Assembly (NCBI GenBank): GCA_964530235.1
Contig: CAZGYB010000002.1
Location: 1-64,000 of the forward strand
Reading direction: 5' to 3'
Length of the DNA stretch: 64,000 bases
From: UM-FILTER-33-9 sp964530235
GTDB taxonomy: Bacteria; Patescibacteriota; Microgenomatia; UBA1406; GWC2-37-13
The position numbers were made by a program, and so were the translations under genes. The first letter of the stretch is position 1, and every line of letters starts with the position of its first letter. The notes beneath the pieces are model-generated. The model had not been told where the DNA came from and did not search any database. It worked only from the letters and a program-made list of their open reading frames with translations. Shown here one piece after another: positions 60,216-64,000 of the stretch.

Positions 60216-61577
60216 TTATAACGAACGGGCCAAAATTTCCGCGTATCCTCTATAGGTTTGAGGAGTTAGCTCGAGTAATTTTTTTTCGCTATTCAGTCCT
60301 AACTCTTTTAACAGGGTTTTATACTCATTTTTATTCATTTCTTTTCCCCGAGTTTTGCTTTTAATTTTTTCATACGCGTTATCAACTCCTCTTAAACGGA
60401 GCACTGTTTGAACTGCTTCGGATAAAATTTCCCAGTGATCCTCCAGCTGAGTAAATACATGATTATGGTTTACCTCAATCCTCAAGAGCCCCTTCTCAAG
60501 GCTTTGCCAACCCAGAATCGAATATCCGAATGCTTCCCCAAATGTTCTTCTTACGGGAGAATCGGAGAGATCTCTTTGCAAACGCGAGTGCATCAGTTTC
60601 TGGGAAAAGAAGTAAAAAAGACTATTTGCAAGCTGCAAACTTCCTTCAGTGTGTTCAAAGTTGATCGGATTTACTTTTTGTGGCATCGTGGATGAACCTA
60701 CTTCGGATGTTATTTTCTTTTGTACAAATACGGAGAGCATTATATACTGCCACATGTTTACCGACAGATCAATTAGAACACTATTGGTCATAGCCACCAA
60801 ATGAAAAAAATCAACCCAGTTGTCATACGGAAGAATCTGAGTTGTATATCTATTAGGACTTAATCCAAAACGTGAAACAAAAAGTTCCCCTAGCTCTATC
60901 CAATCAAACTGAGGGAGAGCAACCTTCAATGCATTTTGATTCCCTACCGCACCATTCCATTTTCCTTCAAATACAAAATTTTGTATCTTCTTAAAAATCT
61001 TTTCTAATCGAACATAATAATTAGCAAACTCTTTTCCAACTGTTGTTGAAACCGCAGGCTGCCCATGGGTGCGTCCGAGAAGCGGAACAGATGCATTTTT
61101 TTTTGACAATAACTTAAGCTGTTTTAATAGACTCGTTAGTTGAACTTCTATAACTTCGCTCTTGAACTGTTTCAGGAGAAAAGCAAAAGCAAGATTGTTA
61201 AGATCTTCCGAGGTAATACCGAGATGAATATAGTGAGTTAGTTTGTTCAGTTTAAGCGACGTGCATTTCACAGATAAATAGTATTCAACTGCTTTTACAT
61301 CGTGATTTATTTCGCCCTCGATTTGTTTCATCTTACGATATTCTGCAGTATCAAACTGATCTAAAATTGAGTTTAATATACGGATTTCTGAAGAGTTCAG
61401 TTTGAAAATGTGTTTTTCAGCAAGAAATTGAAGATATTGAATTTCAATACTCAATCTGCATTTATTCAAAGCAAATTCTGAAAAATATGAGGCAAGACTT
61501 AATAACTTATTCTTGTTCCTCCCATCGAGGGGTGAGACTGCAGTTTCTGCTGGGTAGAAATTTTGGGTGTTTTTCAC
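60216..61577 (-). CDS. purB: Adenylosuccinate lyase
   Basis: It splits adenylosuccinate to AMP and fumarate (and SAICAR in the de novo route, for which no genes are seen here). The 453-residue chain has LGRTHGQPAVSTTVGKE and the signature GSSTMPQKVNPINFEHTEG, which is the E. coli type rather than the B. subtilis type. The start is a GTG at 61577; no ATG lies nearby in frame, and a consensus promoter ends just upstream. First gene of purB-purA-guaB. Confidence 0.96.
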   Translation of the reverse strand: MKNTQNFYPAETAVSPLDGRNKNKLLSLASYFSEFALNKCRLSIEIQYLQFLAEKHIFKLNSSEIRILNSILDQFDTAEYRKMKQIEGEINHDVKAVEYYLSVKCTSLKLNKLTHYIHLGITSEDLNNLAFAFLLKQFKSEVIEVQLTSLLKQLKLLSKKNASVPLLGRTHGQPAVSTTVGKEFANYYVRLEKIFKKIQNFVFEGKWNGAVGNQNALKVALPQFDWIELGELFVSRFGLSPNRYTTQILPYDNWVDFFHLVAMTNSVLIDLSVNMWQYIMLSVFVQKKITSEVGSSTMPQKVNPINFEHTEGSLQLANSLFYFFSQKLMHSRLQRDLSDSPVRRTFGEAFGYSILGWQSLEKGLLRIEVNHNHVFTQLEDHWEILSEAVQTVLRLRGVDNAYEKIKSKTRGKEMNKNEYKTLLKELGLNSEKKLLELTPQTYRGYAEILARSL

Positions 61578-61586
61578 CGAAGACTA

Positions 61587-61615
61587 TTTATAGCAATATT
61601 CTAAACATTTGTCAA
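61587..61615 (-). promoter_or_regulatory. Promoter of purB-purA-guaB
   Basis: The minus strand has consensus TTGACA (61615-61610), exactly 17 bases, and TATAAA (61592-61587) preceded by TGC (extended -10). The predicted start is about 61580, three bases before the GTG at 61577, so the leader is almost absent. Confidence 0.75.
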
Positions 61616-61639
61616 AAGTTTTCAAATGCATGGTATAAT
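61609..61639 (+). promoter_or_regulatory. Promoter of the leader/GNAT transcript, sharing its -35 with purB
   Basis: TTGTCA (61609-61614), 19 bases and TATAAT (61634-61639) preceded by TGG (extended -10). The -35 overlaps the divergent purB -35 on the other strand, because TTTGTCAAA is nearly self-complementary. The predicted +1 is 61646, the A of an ATG that opens a 22-codon frame. Confidence 0.65.
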
Positions 61640-61645
61640 ATTATT

Positions 61646-61714
61646 ATGAAACAAATACTCATTTCCCATAATGTAAGGCGGACTTTCCGGGAAGGTAGTA
61701 TTTGTATGAGGTAA
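61646..61714 (+). CDS. Putative leaderless 22-residue leader peptide
   Basis: ATG at 61646 follows TATAAT by exactly six bases, the same geometry as several real genes in this window. The frame has 22 codons (starts MKQILISHN, ends SICMR) with four Arg codons (AGG, CGG, CGG, AGG; two in tandem), then TAA. It lies 24 bases before a strong terminator hairpin. A regulatory leader peptide is inference; no homologue was searched. Confidence 0.4.
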   Translation: MKQILISHNVRRTFREGSICMR

Positions 61715-61740
61715 ACTCACGTAACCGAATGCTACTTGCC
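61689..61740 (+). promoter_or_regulatory. Predicted stem-loop in the leader upstream of the terminator
   Basis: AGGTAGTAT (61693-61701) can pair with ATGCTACTT (61729-61737, one or two G-U pairs), enclosing a small TGAG-GTAAA-CTCA hairpin. The helix can be extended so that GG (61689-61690) pairs with the first two C of the terminator stem (61739-61740). It therefore touches the terminator and could modulate it. Pairing was done by eye. Confidence 0.4.
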
Positions 61741-61768
61741 CCGCACATGATGCGGGGATTTTTTTTAT
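61739..61768 (+). terminator. Strong intrinsic terminator upstream of the GNAT gene
   Basis: CCCCGCA-CATGA-TGCGGGG (61739-61757) gives a 7-bp GC-rich stem and is followed by ATTTTTTTT. It lies 18 bases before the GNAT start codon and downstream of a promoter, so it must be bypassed or regulated for the gene to be expressed from that promoter. Confidence 0.85.
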
Positions 61769-61785
61769 ATTTTTTTTGTAAACCT

Positions 61786-62601
61786 ATGAAACACATTGAG
61801 ATAAAAAATTTTGGGAACTGTTCAATCAAAAAATGGTCGCCTGAAACTGCTCTTCAGATACATAATACTATGGAAGTGGTAAACTGGGCCCCATGGCTCA
61901 GCGCCTCTCCTGAAAGTCTTATCGGTAGATCTTACGTTTTTCCCGAAGGTCAGCTTTTAATACAATCCTCCAATGGCTTTATTCTGGCAAGTGTGTCAAC
62001 AAACAGAATCCAATGGAGCGGTTGCATCGAAGAATTACCCGACTGGGATACTGTCGCGGGAGATCCAACAACCTATGAAACGACGTATAATCCGAAAGGA
62101 AATACGCTTACCCTCATGTCTATGAACGTGCATCAAGAATATAGAAAATTCGGTTTAGCGACCCAACTGATACACGCAGTTCAGGAGTGTGCACATCAAC
62201 TCGGTGTTATCTATATTGCCGGATCATTCCGTCCTAGTGAATTCGGACGTTATAAAGCCCACCATCAAGTTATTCCCTTTAGTGAGTATGTTCAAAAAAA
62301 ACGCGAAGATGGATTACCGTATGATCCATGGATACGAAGCCTTACCAGAAGTGGCATGATTCCGTTGAAGGTTGACAGCCACGCCATGACAGTAACTTTA
62401 CCAATAGACGAACTCCAGAGTTTGCGCGAGACATACCAACCCGAACTGTGGCAAGAAGGAGTAAATGGAGTATGGGAATGCGGTGAGGTGGGTCAATGGA
62501 CAATCGATGAAACGACTGGTCTGGCAACATACCAGGAAAGTAATTTGTGGGGAATTATACCAGGGACAACAGGGTATAATACGTTTGCACAAACCATATG
62601 A
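61786..62601 (+). CDS. GNAT-like acetyltransferase
   Basis: A 271-residue protein. A central stretch, LTLMSMNVHQEYRKFGLATQLIHAVQECAHQLGV (about residues 105-135), has the beta4 strand and Q/R-x-x-G-x-A acetyl-CoA loop of GNAT enzymes, here as RKFGLA. The region SFRPSEFGRYKAH after it would be the acceptor side. The C-terminal ~90 residues are not typical of the family. The substrate is unknown; it could be an amino acid, peptide or tRNA-related acceptor. ATG 61786 is chosen; an ATG at 61702 lies inside the leader. Its stop overlaps the MBL gene. Confidence 0.65.
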   Translation: MKHIEIKNFGNCSIKKWSPETALQIHNTMEVVNWAPWLSASPESLIGRSYVFPEGQLLIQSSNGFILASVSTNRIQWSGCIEELPDWDTVAGDPTTYETTYNPKGNTLTLMSMNVHQEYRKFGLATQLIHAVQECAHQLGVIYIAGSFRPSEFGRYKAHHQVIPFSEYVQKKREDGLPYDPWIRSLTRSGMIPLKVDSHAMTVTLPIDELQSLRETYQPELWQEGVNGVWECGEVGQWTIDETTGLATYQESNLWGIIPGTTGYNTFAQTI

Positions 62602-63248
62602 ATACAAATAAGAAGTGGTTCACCGTAAAGCATATAAAGCGTTCTGTATGGGGAATTGGCGAGTTTCAACACCAAGAAGAGGTTATTTCTTATCTTGTTG
62701 TCGGAAGTAATCAGGCGCTTCTTATTGATACGGGTCTCGGAATTCAAAATATTAAATCTGAAGTTAAAAAAATTACCGATAAACCGATTATGGTTGTTAA
62801 CACCCACTCACATTTTGATCATGTTGGAGATAATTACCGGTTCAGTTCTGTTATAACCGTAAACCGTCCTCATAGTATCAAGAAAGTAACTCCTAAAAAT
62901 AACTCTATCTCCATGAAACCGTTTTCTTTTGAAGTTATTAAAACACCCGGGCACTCGCCTGACTCAATTTGTCTCTATGAACGGAGTCAGAGATGGCTGT
63001 TTGCAGGAGACACCCTTTATAAAGGCCCAATCTACCTCCATCTTCCTGAATCAAACAAAAAGGATTATATACGAAGCATAAAAAAGATCATGAATCTCAC
63101 ACCGCTACGAATTTTCCCCGGTCACAATAGTTTCTCGTTTCCCTACACTGCAATAGGGAAAATATTTGCACAAAAAAAGAAAATAACAGCACAGGGTCAA
63201 ATCGGAAAAAAATTAGTCATTACTAACGCAATATCTCTACTGCTCTAA
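62598..63248 (+). CDS. Metallo-beta-lactamase-fold hydrolase
   Basis: A 216-residue protein with the metal-binding motif NTHSHFDHVGD (HxHxDH, about residues 68-78), then His in TPGHSPDSI, Asp in FAGDTLYKG and His in FPGHN, the complete ligand set. It resembles glyoxalase-II-like or general MBL hydrolases; nothing points to antibiotic hydrolysis. It overlaps the GNAT gene by four bases (ATGA) and lies 39 bases before argS. Confidence 0.88.
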   Translation: MNTNKKWFTVKHIKRSVWGIGEFQHQEEVISYLVVGSNQALLIDTGLGIQNIKSEVKKITDKPIMVVNTHSHFDHVGDNYRFSSVITVNRPHSIKKVTPKNNSISMKPFSFEVIKTPGHSPDSICLYERSQRWLFAGDTLYKGPIYLHLPESNKKDYIRSIKKIMNLTPLRIFPGHNSFSFPYTAIGKIFAQKKKITAQGQIGKKLVITNAISLLL

Positions 63249-63273
63249 ACTATCCATGTGTAATTTTTTATGT

Positions 63274-63282
63274 TATGATAAT
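63274..63282 (+). promoter_or_regulatory. -10 element before argS
   Basis: TGTTATGATAAT gives TGn plus TATGAT (63274-63279) or GATAAT (63277-63282), eight or five bases before the ATG at 63288. Either would place +1 close to the start codon. argS may therefore have its own leaderless promoter in addition to read-through from the GNAT-MBL genes. Confidence 0.45.
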
Positions 63283-63287
63283 GTGCA

Positions 63288-64000
63288 ATGATACCCGATA
63301 AAGTCAAAAGCCTCATCCAGCAGTCAATACAAAAACTTAAACTAACAGAGCCTGTGGCTATTGATATCCCAATCCAACAAGATTTCGGAGACTTCGCGAC
63401 CTCGATCGCACTCAAAGCAACGAAAGTTCTGAAAAAGTCACCCTTGGTAATCGCACAAGAAATCATTGATAATATTCCAAAAAATTCATTGATTGTAAAA
63501 ACACAAATAATTAAACCGGGATTTATTAACATCTGGGTGAATCCACAGGAGTTCATGACAGTTGCAGAAGCGATTGCACAGGAACAATTTAATATTCCTT
63601 CTTTTCATTTTGGCACCGAGAAAAAAATTATGGTGGAGTTTGCTCATCCAAATACACTGAAACTACTCCACATAGGCCACATGAGAAACATTTCAACCGG
63701 TGAAGCAATGGTGCGTCTCTTTGAGGCTGTGGGCAACACAGTTATTCGAACCAACTATCAGGGAGATGTCGGACTGCATATAGCAAAAACCATCTGGAAA
63801 GTTCGGGAATACTTCGAAACGATGGGAAAAGATGCAATTGAATCCCTTACGCTCCGAGAAAAAATTTCACTTCTGGGAAAAGCATATGCCGAAGCAGAAA
63901 AAGCATACAGTACAGATGACAAAGCAAAAAGAGAAATTCTGGACATCAACCGCATGGTTTATGAAAATAATCCGGGAATCATACCTCTATGGAAAGAAAC
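63288..64000 (+). CDS. argS: Arginyl-tRNA synthetase, N-terminal part (cut by window edge)
   Basis: The open frame runs off the window after about 237 codons. The N-terminal Arg-S domain (QDFGDFATSIALKATKVLKKSP) is followed by the class I nucleotide-binding motif LLHIGHMRN (HIGH, about residue 128) and TNYQGDVGLHIAKTIW, all typical of ArgRS. It charges tRNA-Arg. The preceding leader contains a mini-ORF with four Arg codons, which could be relevant if the three genes are co-transcribed. Confidence 0.93.
   Translation, partial: MIPDKVKSLIQQSIQKLKLTEPVAIDIPIQQDFGDFATSIALKATKVLKKSPLVIAQEIIDNIPKNSLIVKTQIIKPGFINIWVNPQEFMTVAEAIAQEQFNIPSFHFGTEKKIMVEFAHPNTLKLLHIGHMRNISTGEAMVRLFEAVGNTVIRTNYQGDVGLHIAKTIWKVREYFETMGKDAIESLTLREKISLLGKAYAEAEKAYSTDDKAKREILDINRMVYENNPGIIPLWKE

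Noticed and set aside
61646..61768. Possible SRP RNA, T-box or glutamine/cobalamin riboswitch in the leader
   Set aside because: It lacks the SRP GGAA-tetraloop helix with AGCA, the T-box AGGGUGGNACCGCG element, and the conserved cores of the glutamine and cobalamin riboswitches. Similarity was limited to short G/A-rich patches.
61646..61768. tRNA gene in the 61.6-61.8 kb gap
   Set aside because: No acceptor/T-arm pattern with GTTCGAnnC and no cloverleaf could be drawn.
62598..63248. Beta-lactamase
   Set aside because: It has the general MBL metal site and no signal peptide; it is closer to glyoxalase-II-like hydrolases.
1..64000. CRISPR arrays, insertion sequences, prophage or long direct repeats
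   Set aside because: Read through by eye: no regularly spaced repeats, transposase motifs, terminal inverted repeats or phage structural genes were found. The baseplate-J-like domain is in a membrane-anchored cellular protein.

Overview
This 64 kb window is an AT-rich, very densely packed bacterial chromosome segment that uses the standard code (TGA is a normal stop). I infer a Candidate Phyla Radiation (Patescibacteria) genome, most likely Microgenomates-like. The reasons are: the S10/spc/alpha ribosomal cluster has no uL30 gene; DUF4012, baseplate-J-like, PEGA/SH3 and VanW envelope proteins are present; RecO, triosephosphate isomerase and PcrA are small; and purine interconversion genes appear without any de novo purine genes. 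The phylum is inferred from content and was not tested by phylogeny. I see no rRNA, tRNA, CRISPR array, insertion sequence or prophage.

Layout. 1-7.1 kb: cell-envelope genes (class A PBP, sortase, an actin-like/baseplate-J fusion, an anchored solute-binding protein, VanW, a hexapeptide acyltransferase). 7.1-9.7 kb: a PcrA-like helicase divergent from tpiA. 9.7-23 kb: a long minus-strand run of surface proteins, PilN/PilO, S20, GlyRS, RecO, DUF4012 and a glycan module (sugar-phosphate transferase, mannose-1-P guanylyltransferase, three glycosyltransferases). 23-40.5 kb: a near-complete minus-strand ribosomal superoperon from tuf-rpsJ down to rplM-rpsI, with rpsS displaced, rpmG between secY and an adenylate kinase fusion, and an attenuator-like leader before rplC. 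40.5-44.5 kb: a DUF1189-like membrane protein and a helicase-nuclease. 44.5-56.5 kb: a second glycan cluster (glycosyltransferases, WecA-type transferase, dTDP- and UDP-sugar enzymes) interrupted by glyA and a miaB-type gene. 56.5-61.6 kb: a PEGA/SH3 protein and guaB-purA-purB. 61.6-64 kb: a structured leader with a mini-ORF and terminator, then an acetyltransferase, a metallo-hydrolase and the start of argS.

How it works together. The two glycan clusters could build lipid-linked and nucleotide sugars (GDP-mannose, UDP-xylose, a dTDP-deoxysugar) for a surface polymer. Sortase, PTS-rich membrane-tethered proteins and PilN/PilO suggest an elaborate surface. purA/purB/guaB route IMP to AMP and XMP.

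The most striking regulatory pattern is that many start codons lie about 6 nt after a -10 hexamer, so that transcription would start at the initiation codon itself. Shine-Dalgarno motifs are rare in the leaders I read; rpsT is a clear exception. The best candidates for something undescribed are the leaderless mini-ORF/attenuator at 61646-61768, the actin-like/baseplate-J protein, the Adk-kinase fusion, the displaced rpsS and the S10-operon attenuator.
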